From Candidatus Enterococcus huntleyi (GTDB taxonomy: Bacteria; Bacillota; Bacilli; Lactobacillales; Enterococcaceae): a stretch of DNA of 64,000 nt. The DNA lies in the NCBI RefSeq assembly GCF_009933175.1, contig NZ_MAEJ01000032.1:62001-126000 (forward strand), given 5' to 3'. Each line of letters begins with the position of its first letter. Position 1 is the first letter of the stretch. The notes under the pieces were generated by a model that made no database searches, was not told where the DNA came from, and was given only the letters and a program-made list of their open reading frames with translations. Positions 8,261 to 17,928 of the stretch are shown piece after piece. The position numbers and the translations under genes are program-made.

Positions 8261-10075
8261 ATGTATAGAGAGGAATATCCAAGACCACAGTTCAAAAGAA
8301 ACGATTGGGTAAATTTAAATGGAACGTGGCAATTTAGTTTTGATGATCAACAAGTAGGAAAGCAAGAAGGCTGGTATTTACAACCCTTTAATTTATCAGA
8401 TGTTATTGAAGTACCGTTTGTTTTTCAGTCCAAGGCTAGTGGAATAGAAGATACTGGCTTTCATGATGTTGTATGGTATAAACGAGATTTTGAAATACCT
8501 AAGGACTGGAAAGACAAAAAAATTATTTTACATTTTGGTGCCGTTGATTATCAAACTTCACTGTATGTGAATGGACAATTTGTAGGAGAACATATTGGCG
8601 GACATACCTCATTTTCATTTGATATAACGCAGTATGTAACCTTCCAAGAGGATCAAATAACACTGTGTGTGTTTGATCCTTCAAAAGATGAACGAATCCC
8701 TAGAGGGAAACAATATTGGCATGAGCAATCGGCAGCAATCTGGTACACTCGCACCACTGGTATTTGGCAAACAGTTTGGTTGGAACCTCTTTGTAATGAT
8801 GTATCGTTGGATAACGTATTTTTCACTAGTGATTTAGATAATGGGAGCATACAAATAGCTTATGATTTTTCTGGAAATATTCAAGGGAAAACACTTAAAA
8901 CGGTAATTTCATATGGTGATAAAGTATTGATAGAATCTGATCAAAAAATTCATGATAGTGCAGTAAAAAATAGTTTTTATCTATTTAATCATGAAGCGGA
9001 TCGCAGTGACTTTCATGGTTCAGGTTGGACATGGACACCAGACACGCCTAATTTATATGATGTGAAAATTGAGGTCTTGAATGAAAATCACCATATTTTA
9101 GATTCAGTGGATACCTATTTTGGGTTAAGAAAAATTCATGTTCAGGATGGTATGGTCCACTTGAATAATCGACCGTTTTACCAGAAATTAATTTTAGATC
9201 AAGGCTATTGGCCCGAAACATTAATGACCGCTAAAACGGATGAAGATTTTATTCGTGATATTGAGTTGGCAAAAAAAATGGGCTTTAACGGGTGTCGGAA
9301 ACATCAAAAGGTCGAAGATCCAAGATTTTTATATTGGGCTGACCGATTGGGATTTGTTGTTTGGGGAGAATGTGCTTCGCCATCAGTTTTTTCAAGACTA
9401 GGTGTTGAACGTCTGACAGTTGAATGGATGGAAATTATTTCAAGAGATTATAATCATCCGTCAATTCTTACCTGGGTTCCAATTAATGAAAGTTGGGGCG
9501 TTCCAGAAATTAGTTTTAGCCGACAACAACAACATTTTTCTCAGTCAATTTATCACCTAATCCATTCACTAGACACCACTCGATTGGTAATTTCTAATGA
9601 TGGTTGGGAAATGACCGAAACGGATATATGCGCTGTTCATAGTTATGTTCATGGAAATAAAGAGGAGAAAGAGAAATACCATCACTTTGTTGAATCTTTA
9701 AGAACGCGTGAAAATGTTTTAGGTTCAGAACCAAATCGTCGAAAGATTTATTGTCCAGGGTTTATCGATAATGGCGCGCCTATTCTATTAACTGAATTTG
9801 GTGGGGTTAGCTACACTAAAGAGAAAGAAGGCTGGGGCTATACTAATGTCAGTTCTCAAGAAGAATTCCTAGCTGACTATCGACGAATAATGGAAGCAGT
9901 CTATGCTTCTGAAGTATTGAATGGATTTTGTTATACCCAACTTACGGATGTTGAGCAGGAGCAAAACGGACTGCTAACAGCTGAACGCGAGCCAAAGTGT
10001 TCAATAGGAGCCTTAAAGGAAATAAATGATTTATGGCATCCTGATACGATAAACAAACGAGGAGAGAAGTTATAG
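8261..10075 (+). CDS. Glycoside hydrolase family 2 enzyme (first paralogue)
   Basis: 604 aa. The N-terminal jelly-roll sugar-binding domain (about 5-180) begins with the GH2 hallmark PRPQFKRNDWVNLNGTWQF. An Ig-like domain (about 182-290) and a TIM barrel (about 295-595) follow. The acid/base Glu is E410 in NESWG and the nucleophile Glu is E512 in TEFGG. It has no signal peptide, so it acts in the cytosol on an imported oligosaccharide. GH2 covers beta-galactosidase, beta-glucuronidase, beta-mannosidase and others, and the sequence alone does not decide. It resembles the third enzyme of the operon throughout. Confidence 0.9.
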   Translation: MYREEYPRPQFKRNDWVNLNGTWQFSFDDQQVGKQEGWYLQPFNLSDVIEVPFVFQSKASGIEDTGFHDVVWYKRDFEIPKDWKDKKIILHFGAVDYQTSLYVNGQFVGEHIGGHTSFSFDITQYVTFQEDQITLCVFDPSKDERIPRGKQYWHEQSAAIWYTRTTGIWQTVWLEPLCNDVSLDNVFFTSDLDNGSIQIAYDFSGNIQGKTLKTVISYGDKVLIESDQKIHDSAVKNSFYLFNHEADRSDFHGSGWTWTPDTPNLYDVKIEVLNENHHILDSVDTYFGLRKIHVQDGMVHLNNRPFYQKLILDQGYWPETLMTAKTDEDFIRDIELAKKMGFNGCRKHQKVEDPRFLYWADRLGFVVWGECASPSVFSRLGVERLTVEWMEIISRDYNHPSILTWVPINESWGVPEISFSRQQQHFSQSIYHLIHSLDTTRLVISNDGWEMTETDICAVHSYVHGNKEEKEKYHHFVESLRTRENVLGSEPNRRKIYCPGFIDNGAPILLTEFGGVSYTKEKEGWGYTNVSSQEEFLADYRRIMEAVYASEVLNGFCYTQLTDVEQEQNGLLTAEREPKCSIGALKEINDLWHPDTINKRGEKL

Positions 10076-12042
10076 TGAAAGTTAACCGTGTTGCATCAGT
10101 TCCGCTGATATTAAGTGATCCCTACTTTTCAATTTGGTCACCAGCAGATTGTCTTTATGATACAGATACTCAAAGCTGGACCGGAAAAGAGATGCCAGTT
10201 CGTGGTTTTATTCAAGTGAATGATACGACGTTCAGATTTATGGGAGATGATTTACTCATTCCTGAAATACCTCAAACAAATTTAGAAATTACGCCTACTC
10301 AGACAATTTATCAATTTGAGAATGAACTCATTTGTTTGGAAGTAATTTTTTCGACAAATCTAGATTTACAAGATTTGCAAAAAATATCTGAGCCAGTCAC
10401 AATTATTACAACCAATTTAACAAAGAAACAACCAGATCTGCAAGTAAACGTAACTTGGCAATTTAGTGAAAAAATTTGCTGTGATACAACGATTGAAGCA
10501 GATATGAATTGGCGTCATGTAAAAACAGAAAAAAGCGATATTGTTTGGATGGGAAAAGCAAAACAGACTCCTTTGAATTCTACCGGTGATTTGATTGATA
10601 TTGATTGGGGCTATCTTTATATCGCCGCTACAACAGATCAACAGATCAAAGCAAATAAGAATCTGGAAATGTTAACAGTAAGTTATCCTTTAGATTCGCA
10701 AACTAAATTTTTGATTGCTTATGATGATATTGTTTCCATACAGTATTTCGGTCACTATCGACCTGCTTTATGGAGAGAAAAATATACGAGTATGGTGGAA
10801 CTTCTAGAGAACTATTTAACTCAACTAGAAGAAAATTACCAAAATTGTTGCCAGATTGATGAGACCATCCAAAAGCAAGTACGCCTTGCAGGCGGTGAGT
10901 CATTAGAGCTTATCACCACAATGTCTTATCGACAAAGTATCTGTGCGCATAAATTGATACGCGATGAAGAGGGCGAGATCATCTTCTTGTCTAAAGAATG
11001 TAGTTCCAATGGTTGTATTGGAACGGTTGATATTAGCTATCCTTCTGCTCCGTTATATTTCTTGTATCAGCCTGAGTTAATAAAAGGCATGTTAAGAGGC
11101 GTTTATCGATTCGCAGAGTTGGATGTTTGGGAGTATGATTTTGCTCCACATGATATAGGTCGCTATCCTTATGCTACTGGGCAGTTGTATGGAACGAACT
11201 TCCATGAGGGAGCAGTCGATGGATTGGCTCCTAAAGCGAGAGATACTATTTTTGATATCTATACCTTACCAAAGGGGCAAGACGTTTATCGAGATAAGGA
11301 GCAAATGCCGATTGAAGAGTCAGGTAATATGATTATTTTAAGCTCGGTACTTTATCTTCTCCATGATGATAAAAACTTTTTCAACAAGTATTTAACTAGA
11401 AATTTAAAATGGGCAAGCTATTTAGAGCGTTGGGGACAAAATCCTGAAAATCAGCTATGTACGGATGATTTTGCTGGTCACCTTGCTCAAAATGCCAATT
11501 TGTCTTTAAAAGCAATCGTCGCTTTAGCGCTATTAGGTAAAGCCTTGGAAAAAAATGGTGATGCTCAAGGAGAAGATTACATTAAAACAGCAAAAAAAAT
11601 GGCAGATGTTTGGCAAGAAATGGCTAAAGAAAATGGGCACACTCGACTTGCTTTTAACCAAGAGGATTCTTGGAGTATGAAATATAATATTGTCTGGGAT
11701 TATTTATTCGATTTGGACTTATTTCCTAAAGAATTAATTGATCAGGAACTTCAAACATACGCTGGCAAGGCTAATCGTTATGGAATTCCATTAGATAATC
11801 GTGAAAGTTATACAAAAGCAGATTGGATTATTTGGGTATCTGTACTCACTGAAGATGCGCAATTAGCAGAGGAAATGCTTGCTCCGATTGCTGCATACAT
11901 TAAAGAAACAGAAACTAGAGTTCCTTTTTCTGACTGGTATGACACAATTTCGGGACGACAAATGAATTTCAAAAACCGCAGCGTAGTTGGTGCATCATTT
12001 ATGCCTTTACTAAAACAAAAAATAATGACTTCTGATAAATAA
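10075..12042 (+). CDS. Glutaminase A-like (DUF4965/DUF5127/DUF1793) protein
   Basis: 655 aa of the GtaA family: an N-terminal beta domain (residues 1-250) and an (alpha/alpha)6-barrel C-terminal part. Conserved stretches include WEYDFAPHDIGRYPYA, CTDDFAGHLAQNANLSLKA, NQEDSWSMKYNIVWDYL and PFSDWYDTISGRQMNF. The family is named after a fungal glutaminase, but its fold is that of glycosidases. Its position between two GH2 enzymes, with no signal peptide, suggests a cytosolic carbohydrate-active role. GTG at 10075 overlaps the upstream stop by 1 nt, with AGGAGA before it. The reaction is unknown. Confidence 0.85.
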   Translation: MKVNRVASVPLILSDPYFSIWSPADCLYDTDTQSWTGKEMPVRGFIQVNDTTFRFMGDDLLIPEIPQTNLEITPTQTIYQFENELICLEVIFSTNLDLQDLQKISEPVTIITTNLTKKQPDLQVNVTWQFSEKICCDTTIEADMNWRHVKTEKSDIVWMGKAKQTPLNSTGDLIDIDWGYLYIAATTDQQIKANKNLEMLTVSYPLDSQTKFLIAYDDIVSIQYFGHYRPALWREKYTSMVELLENYLTQLEENYQNCCQIDETIQKQVRLAGGESLELITTMSYRQSICAHKLIRDEEGEIIFLSKECSSNGCIGTVDISYPSAPLYFLYQPELIKGMLRGVYRFAELDVWEYDFAPHDIGRYPYATGQLYGTNFHEGAVDGLAPKARDTIFDIYTLPKGQDVYRDKEQMPIEESGNMIILSSVLYLLHDDKNFFNKYLTRNLKWASYLERWGQNPENQLCTDDFAGHLAQNANLSLKAIVALALLGKALEKNGDAQGEDYIKTAKKMADVWQEMAKENGHTRLAFNQEDSWSMKYNIVWDYLFDLDLFPKELIDQELQTYAGKANRYGIPLDNRESYTKADWIIWVSVLTEDAQLAEEMLAPIAAYIKETETRVPFSDWYDTISGRQMNFKNRSVVGASFMPLLKQKIMTSDK

Positions 12043-12062
12043 TGAGAAAGTAGGATGAAAGA

Positions 12063-13829
12063 ATGACGCTAAATCGACAAATGCATCCAAGACCACAATT
12101 CATTCGAAAAGATTGGCAACTGTTGGATGGTGAATGGGATTTTGCTTTTGATGACAATCAAATCGGATTAAAGGAAAAATGGTTCAATGGTTTGCCAGAA
12201 TCAATCAAAATCAATGTACCTTTTACTTATGAAACAAAATTAAGTGGAATAGAACGCTATGAACAACATAAAGTTGTCTGGTATCAGCGGGAACTTATTT
12301 TGGATGATAGTGATTATGTCCTAAATTTTGAGGGAGTAGACTATCATGCTGAAGTTTGGCTAAATGGTGTCCAAATCGGCACGCATACTGGAGGCTATAC
12401 CCGTTTTAGTCTTGATCTAGAGAACTTTGCAGTTTCAGGCTCTAATCAATTGGTCGTTCGGGTGCAAGATTCTTTAGCCAATGAACAACCAAGAGGTAAG
12501 CAAACTTGGAAAGAAGGTCGTTTTGGTTGTTGGTATATTGGTAATACAGGCATTTGGAAGTCGGTTTGGCTAGAGAAGGCTCAGTCTCAAAGACTAGCGG
12601 CAGTAAAAATGACGCCCGACTTGGATGATAATTGTATTATTCTAGAACCTATTTTGCAAAATCAATTAGTCGGAACTACACAACCAGCTTATTTTTTGGA
12701 AGCAACAGTTGAATTTGATGGTGAATTTGTGAGCTATTACAAGGGCTCATTCGTTCATGAAATGACGCCGATTAAGATGGATACTCGAGTAAGATCTGAT
12801 TCGAATTGGGGAACTAAAAAATGGTTGCCACAGCTGCCAGATTTATATGATATTCGTTTTGTTTTATACGATGAAAAAGGGAATCAACTAGATGAAGTAT
12901 TTTCTTATTTTGGTATGAGAAAAATTTCTATAGAGAATGGGCACGTCTTGTTAAATAATGAAAAACTATATCAACGCTTAATTCTGGATCAGGGTTATTG
13001 GGCTGAATCAGGACTTACGCCACCTTCAGTTGAAGCGCTAAAAGTTGATGTACAGAGAATTAAAGATCTAGGTTATAACGGTGTTCGGAAACATCAAAAG
13101 ATTGAAGACGAGCGATATATGTATTTGTGCGATAAGCTAGGGCTATTAGTCTGGGCTGAAATGCCATCGACTTATGTCTTTAATGATTTAGCTATAGAAA
13201 ACCTGACTCAGGAATGGATGCAGGTAGTAAAACAGCATTATAATCACCCTTGTGTTATTACATGGGTACCTTTCAATGAATCATGGGGGATTAACGGAAT
13301 AGTTAATCTAGTGAAGCCTCAGCAACTTACTGAAGGAATTTATCATCTAACAAAAGCCTTTGACAGTAATCGACCAGTGGTTACGAATGATGGATGGGAA
13401 CATACGATTTCAGACATATTAACACTGCATGACTATGAGGAATTTGGCAAGTTATTTACCGAACGGTATGCTGACAGAGATAAAGTCACATCTGGTGAAA
13501 TTATGTTTAACAATGACTGGTTTGCTTTTGCTGAAGGTTATGAATATCAAGGACAACCAATCATCATATCAGAATTTGGTGGTATCGCTTTTTCAACAGA
13601 TGAAAAAGAGAATTGGGGATATGGTAATCAAGTAAAAAATAATGAAGAGTTCATGAAACGGTTTGATTTGATACATGAGGCTATTCAAAAAACTTCGTAT
13701 ATTTCTGGGTATTGCTACACGCAATTAACAGATGTAGAACAAGAAGTAAATGGCTTGTTAAATCCTGACCGAGAGTTTAAAGTACCTGCAGAAGAGGTTC
13801 GCAAAATAAATGAACGTCGGATGAAATAA
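12063..13829 (+). CDS. Glycoside hydrolase family 2 enzyme (second paralogue)
   Basis: 588 aa with the same layout as the first GH2: sugar-binding domain (PRPQFIRKDWQLLDGEWDF), Ig-like domain and TIM barrel. Acid/base E406 lies in NESWG and nucleophile E504 in SEFGG. Both paralogues share the motifs RKHQK(I/V)ED and CYTQLTDVEQE, so they arose by duplication. The substrate loops differ, which hints at different linkages or sugars. It is the last gene of the operon, and a strong terminator follows at 13851-13888. Cytosolic, no signal peptide. Confidence 0.9.
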   Translation: MTLNRQMHPRPQFIRKDWQLLDGEWDFAFDDNQIGLKEKWFNGLPESIKINVPFTYETKLSGIERYEQHKVVWYQRELILDDSDYVLNFEGVDYHAEVWLNGVQIGTHTGGYTRFSLDLENFAVSGSNQLVVRVQDSLANEQPRGKQTWKEGRFGCWYIGNTGIWKSVWLEKAQSQRLAAVKMTPDLDDNCIILEPILQNQLVGTTQPAYFLEATVEFDGEFVSYYKGSFVHEMTPIKMDTRVRSDSNWGTKKWLPQLPDLYDIRFVLYDEKGNQLDEVFSYFGMRKISIENGHVLLNNEKLYQRLILDQGYWAESGLTPPSVEALKVDVQRIKDLGYNGVRKHQKIEDERYMYLCDKLGLLVWAEMPSTYVFNDLAIENLTQEWMQVVKQHYNHPCVITWVPFNESWGINGIVNLVKPQQLTEGIYHLTKAFDSNRPVVTNDGWEHTISDILTLHDYEEFGKLFTERYADRDKVTSGEIMFNNDWFAFAEGYEYQGQPIIISEFGGIAFSTDEKENWGYGNQVKNNEEFMKRFDLIHEAIQKTSYISGYCYTQLTDVEQEVNGLLNPDREFKVPAEEVRKINERRMK

Positions 13830-13850
13830 ATCAAAGAAATAATTTAACTG

Positions 13851-13888
13851 AAAAAGGTATCGAAATCAATATATTTCGATACCTTTTT
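13851..13888 (+). terminator. Terminator of the sugar operon
   Basis: AAAAAGGTATCGAAAT pairs perfectly with ATTTCGATACCTTTTT around a 5-nt loop. The symmetric A/T flanks make it bidirectional in principle. The gap to 14223 otherwise holds only a 7-bp inverted repeat (AACTAGG ... CCTAGTT, about 13994-14035) and no clear promoter consensus. Confidence 0.85.
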
Positions 13889-14223
13889 GCTATCTTAGAA
13901 AGTATTTTTCTTAAGCCTTGCATACGTATTAGGGAATAAATTCAAACTACTTGTTTTATCGAACGGTTCTCGTAGACATTTCCGGGAAGACCCACAACTA
14001 GGAAATAGGCTCGGTCAATAACCTCCCCTAGTTAAGAAATCATTACATAAAAGGCTTTGTACTTTCAAATACACTCGTTGTTTATTACACTGTAGAGTGA
14101 AGTTATGTCATAATTTTGAGAATAGTCCGGAAAAGAATGAATGTATTTTTTTCAGGGCGAGGGATGAGCGAATCATCTCGGAAAAGAGTGTATATGAAAG
14201 GCGAAGAAGGAGAAAGTAAACCA

Positions 14224-16260
14224 ATGGATAGAAGATCTATGAATAGAAAACCAAAACGATCGAAAGGACCTTGGTTGATTGGCGCAGCGTTGGTTGTATT
14301 GATTGCAGCTGGTGGCGCGGGGTTCGTGTGGTACCAAAAAGATCAGAATGAGAAGGCCAGTCAAACAGCGATTACTCAGTTTACTCAGGCAATCGAAAAG
14401 GAAGATTTTGAAAAGTTGGAGAAGCTAGTATCTAAGGATTCAGCGAAGGATAGTGGTTACAAGCCGAAAGAGGTTGTAGAAAAATATCAAACAGTTTTTA
14501 CGGGTATCTCGGCGCAATCGCTCAAAATTTCTGATGTAAAGACGGTCAAAAAGGATCAAACAGTTCAATTTACCTATCAAATGCAGATGACGACGCCTTT
14601 AGGTGAGCTAGCACCTCAGAGTTATAAAGGAAGCTTGGTGAAAGAAGGCGATGATTATAAGGTGAAGTGGCAGCCAAATTTAATTTTTCCTGAGATGGAA
14701 AAAGAGGACAAGGTTAGCTACGCTTTGACTGAGGCAGTTCGTGGGGAAATCACGGATAGAAATAACAATAAATTAGCTCAAAATGCACGGTTAAATCAGC
14801 TTGGTGTGGTTCCTAGCGCACTGGGTGAGGGCGATGAAAAAACAAAAAAAATCAAGGCAATTGCCGAAGAATTTTCGTTAACGGAAAAAGAAATTACGCA
14901 GGCTATGGAGCAAAGTTGGGTCCAGCCAGATTATTTTGTACCGTTAAAAATTCTTGATAGTCGACCAGAAAATATTCCTGATGGGGCTACCTTGCAGGAG
15001 GTAACCGCTAGGTATTACCCACTCAAAGAAGCGGCGGCTCACCTGATTGGCTATGTTGGATCGGTGACGGCGGAGGATTTAGAAAAAAATCCGGAATTGA
15101 GTACTGATGGTGTAATTGGCCGTTCAGGGTTAGAAATGGCCCTTGATAAAGAATTACGTGGTCAAAATGGTGGGAAGATCGTGATTACCTCAAAGGATGG
15201 CGAAGAAAAATCAGTCGTCCAAGAAGTTGAGAAAAAAGACGGGACAACGATTCAATTGACCATCGATCAAGAAGTGCAACAGCTAGCGTTCGATGAGCTG
15301 GCAAATGATAAAGGTGCCAATGTGGTAGCCCAGCCGAAAACAGGGGACTTATTGGCCGTGACGAGTTCACCAAGTTTTGATCCGAATGCGATGACTCAGG
15401 GGATCTCTCAAAAAGATTATGATGCGTATCAAAATGATAAAAACTTACCTTTCATCAATCGTTTCGCTACTGGCTACGCGCCTGGTTCGACATTTAAAAC
15501 GATTACGGCGGGGATTGGCTTAGATAGTCAGACGCTGGATCCTGCAAAAGAGGTTGCGATTGATGGGTTGAAGTGGCAAAAAGATGCTTCGTGGGGCGAT
15601 TATTTTGTGACGCGGGTGGCGGAAGCTTCACCAGTTAATTTGCGCAGCGCTTTAGTCAATTCAGATAATATTTATATGGCGCAAGCAACTTTAGCGATGG
15701 GAGAAAAAACGTTCCGCGCAGGCTTGAGTAAATTCATTTTTGGTGAAGAATTAGATTTGCCGATTGCCATGACACCAGCTCAAATTTCAAATGAGGATAC
15801 TTTCAATTCAGAAATTTTATTGGCGGATACAGGCTATGGGCAAGGCGAATTATTGGTGAACCCGATCCAGCAAAGTGCGATGTACTCAGTATTTGCTAAC
15901 AAAGGAACCTTGGTTTATCCTAAATTATTGATGGACAAAGAAACGAAAACGAAGGCAGATATTCTGTCAGAGGGCACAGTCAATCAGATTGTGGATGACT
16001 TAAAGGCTGTTGTCACAGATGAAAATGGCACGGCTCATTCATTGAGTGCGTTAGGAATTCCGTTGGCTGCCAAAACAGGAACAGCTGAAATTAAGACAAA
16101 ACAAGATACAAAAGGCCAAGAAAATAGCTTCTTATTTGCCTTTAATCCGGATACATCAGGTTATCTGTATGTAAGTTTATTAGAAGACCGACAAGAAAAT
16201 GACTCAACAACCAGCCGGTCCAGTGACCTATTGGCGTATTTGAATGAGCATTATAGTTGA
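14224..16260 (+). CDS. pbp5: Low-affinity class B penicillin-binding protein PBP5
   Basis: Transpeptidase for peptidoglycan cross-linking. From ATG 14224 (GAAGGAGA about 10 nt before) the protein is 678 aa, the length of E. faecium PBP5. An in-frame ATG at 14116 would add 36 residues with no homologous counterpart. One transmembrane anchor lies at about 16-36, then a MecA_N-like domain, a dimerisation domain (RGEITDRNNNKLA, IGRSGLE) and the transpeptidase domain. Active-site motifs, numbered from this start: S422-T-F-K, S480-D-N and K617-T-G-T. The family confers intrinsic low beta-lactam affinity. The neighbour psr, found beside pbp5 in some enterococci, is not present here. Confidence 0.92.
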   Translation: MDRRSMNRKPKRSKGPWLIGAALVVLIAAGGAGFVWYQKDQNEKASQTAITQFTQAIEKEDFEKLEKLVSKDSAKDSGYKPKEVVEKYQTVFTGISAQSLKISDVKTVKKDQTVQFTYQMQMTTPLGELAPQSYKGSLVKEGDDYKVKWQPNLIFPEMEKEDKVSYALTEAVRGEITDRNNNKLAQNARLNQLGVVPSALGEGDEKTKKIKAIAEEFSLTEKEITQAMEQSWVQPDYFVPLKILDSRPENIPDGATLQEVTARYYPLKEAAAHLIGYVGSVTAEDLEKNPELSTDGVIGRSGLEMALDKELRGQNGGKIVITSKDGEEKSVVQEVEKKDGTTIQLTIDQEVQQLAFDELANDKGANVVAQPKTGDLLAVTSSPSFDPNAMTQGISQKDYDAYQNDKNLPFINRFATGYAPGSTFKTITAGIGLDSQTLDPAKEVAIDGLKWQKDASWGDYFVTRVAEASPVNLRSALVNSDNIYMAQATLAMGEKTFRAGLSKFIFGEELDLPIAMTPAQISNEDTFNSEILLADTGYGQGELLVNPIQQSAMYSVFANKGTLVYPKLLMDKETKTKADILSEGTVNQIVDDLKAVVTDENGTAHSLSALGIPLAAKTGTAEIKTKQDTKGQENSFLFAFNPDTSGYLYVSLLEDRQENDSTTSRSSDLLAYLNEHYS

Positions 16261-16279
16261 GTAATTGATTGAAAAAGAC

Positions 16280-16288
16280 TGTTATAAT
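16280..16288 (+). promoter_or_regulatory. Extended -10 promoter of the alpha/beta hydrolase gene
   Basis: TGTTATAAT is a perfect extended -10 element. No good -35 lies at 16-18 bp, although TTGAGT occurs 20 bp upstream, overlapping the pbp5 stop. Confidence 0.6.
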
Positions 16289-16336
16289 AGAAAGACTAGG
16301 GAAAACTTAACGTAGAAAATTTTTAGGGGTGGCGAG

Positions 16337-17080
16337 ATGAAGCGTCAGGGCAAGAAAAAATCACTGGGTAAAAAAATAGGTATTGGGTTGGTCGTTGTTC
16401 TTATCTTGCTGATAGGTAGTGTAGGTATTTACCTCAAATTCGCTACCTACCAAGCGACAGATGAAGCACAAAAAATCAGTCAAACCGCGCAGAATGAAGG
16501 GTCCTACACTTTGTATGCCAGCGAAAATGATGAATCAGTGGGGGTAATTTTTTACCCAGGTGCCTTAGTTGCACCAGAAAGTTACAGTCTGTGGGCGACC
16601 CAAGTAGCTAAAGCTGGCTACGATGTTTATGTCATGCATCCGACCTTTAATTTGGCGGTCTTATCACCGAATATTGCAGACAAAGTGAGTGAAGACCAAC
16701 CAGATCGTAAATTTGTTTTAGCTGGGCATTCATTAGGTGGTGTAATGGCCAGTCGCTATGCTAAAAATAATCTAGCGCAGGTTGCTGGAATGCTGTTTTT
16801 AGCGAGTTATCCAGATGAGAAAGGCTCATTGAAAGAGACGGACTTGCCGGTATTGTCTATTACGGCGACCAATGATGGTGTCTTGAACTGGGACAACTAT
16901 GAGCGTGCGAAACAATACCTACCGAAGGCAGCAGACTACTTGTCTATTGACGGTGGAAATCACGCCGGCTTCGGGAGTTACGGCGCTCAAAAAGGCGACA
17001 AAGAAGCGACCATTTCCAACGCTGAACAACAAGAAGAGATTGGCGATGCAATCAGCCAATGGCTCGGAACAATCGAGTAA
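16337..17080 (+). CDS. Membrane-anchored alpha/beta hydrolase
   Basis: 247 aa. A basic N-terminus and one hydrophobic segment (residues 16-35) suggest an uncleaved anchor with the enzyme outside the cell. The hydrolase domain shows VIFYPGALVAPESYS, the nucleophile elbow GHSLGG (Ser near 135) and a late His in GGNHAGFGSYG. This matches the Abhydrolase_5 (PF12695) type. The substrate is unknown. GGGGTGGCGAG before ATG 16337 supports the start. It has its own promoter and is separate from pbp5. Confidence 0.85.
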   Translation: MKRQGKKKSLGKKIGIGLVVVLILLIGSVGIYLKFATYQATDEAQKISQTAQNEGSYTLYASENDESVGVIFYPGALVAPESYSLWATQVAKAGYDVYVMHPTFNLAVLSPNIADKVSEDQPDRKFVLAGHSLGGVMASRYAKNNLAQVAGMLFLASYPDEKGSLKETDLPVLSITATNDGVLNWDNYERAKQYLPKAADYLSIDGGNHAGFGSYGAQKGDKEATISNAEQQEEIGDAISQWLGTIE

Positions 17081-17083
17081 GAA

Positions 17084-17118
17084 GAAGCCTTGAGCAGTTA
17101 TTTTGCTTGAGGCTTTCG
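17084..17118 (+). terminator. Probable terminator after the hydrolase gene
   Basis: AAGCCTTGAGCA pairs with TGCTTGAGGCTT with two G-T pairs. The T-tail is weak (TTCGTCTT). Confidence 0.5.
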
Positions 17119-17165
17119 TCTTAGCGGTGCTTATTGTCAGCTTCTACAGCGATAAGAATAGCACA

Positions 17166-17204
17166 TAAAAAAACCATCCAAAACTTTAGCCAGTCGGATG
17201 GTTT
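17166..17204 (-). terminator. Hairpin with minus-strand T-run
   Basis: AAACCATCC pairs with GGATGGTTT. On the minus strand the stem is followed by seven T residues, so it probably ends transcription of the minus-strand proBA unit after 17611. Confidence 0.6.
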
Positions 17205-17243
17205 AATGATGCATAATCTTTAAGTTTTAAGGCAGCTATCATC

Positions 17244-17500
17244 TAATGACTTAGCTTGCAAGACATGTTAGCGCATGTCTTTTTAATTTGCAATATTGTA
17301 GCATTGAAAATTAAAAATAAATATTCGACGTTTGTGTATATACACAAGTAATAAGCATATATACGAAATCTAAGAAGTTTAATGGGTTGCTGCCTTTTGT
17401 GAAGGGAGTGACGTCCATTCATAAGATTTTGCTTTTCTATCAACTGAAAGGGAACGCTAATGACTTAGCTTGCGAGACATGTTGAAGCATGTCTCTCTAA
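17244..17500. repeat. Two copies of a hairpin-bearing repeat
   Basis: TAATGACTTAGCTTGC(A/G)AGACATG occurs at 17244-17267 and 17458-17481. Each copy continues into a hairpin, AGACATG-(6 nt)-CATGTCT, at 17261-17280 and 17475-17494. The loops differ (TTAGCG and TTGAAG) while the stems are identical. The 180 bp between them hold no supported gene. Confidence 0.6.
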
Positions 17501-17610
17501 TGCTCACTTAGTGTACGCTTAAATAATTAATAATACAAGGGTTTTCAAGAAGTGTCTATACTACAGGTACTTTACTAATAAAAACAAGCAAATATCTATA
17601 AATTATCTCA

Positions 17611-17928
17611 TCAATTCTCAACAAAAGTAATCACAATCGCTTTATTTTCGACATCACATTGGACAGTGACTGACCAAGTTAGCGCGGTTATGGTCACCAC
17701 AGTTTCAGAAAGCCTAAATGAGCAGAGAATATTCTGGTCGCCTAGGTCGTCTTTATTCAAAATAATGTACTCCTCTTCGTTTGAGAGGTTTCGAAAAGCG
17801 CTCGCCTCAAATCCATGAGTGATCAATTTCCAATCATAATCGAGGGTCATATTGCTATCTACTTTTTGGTTATTGTCATTTGTCATGCTAATGTTGCCAA
17901 CGAATTGGCTGAATGAGTCACTATTCAC
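17611..17928 (-). CDS. Hypothetical protein overlapping the 3' end of proA
   Basis: No family is recognised. The likely start is GTG 17928, because GGGGAGGG lies 9 nt before it inside the last proA codons. An upstream in-frame ATG at 17946 lies ahead of that ribosome site. The 105-aa product has a beta-rich pattern ([40 protein letters not shown]) and no membrane segment. The 8-nt overlap with proA implies translational coupling, so it is the last gene of the proB-proA unit. Confidence 0.6.
   Translation of the reverse strand: MNSDSFSQFVGNISMTNDNNQKVDSNMTLDYDWKLITHGFEASAFRNLSNEEEYIILNKDDLGDQNILCSFRLSETVVTITALTWSVTVQCDVENKAIVITFVEN

Noticed and set aside
17243-17443. 66-aa minus-strand ORF downstream of proBA
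   Set aside because: Overlaps a repeat hairpin, no ribosome site and no protein-like pattern.
17081-17610. CRISPR array
   Set aside because: Only two dispersed repeat copies and no regular spacers; no cas genes in the window.
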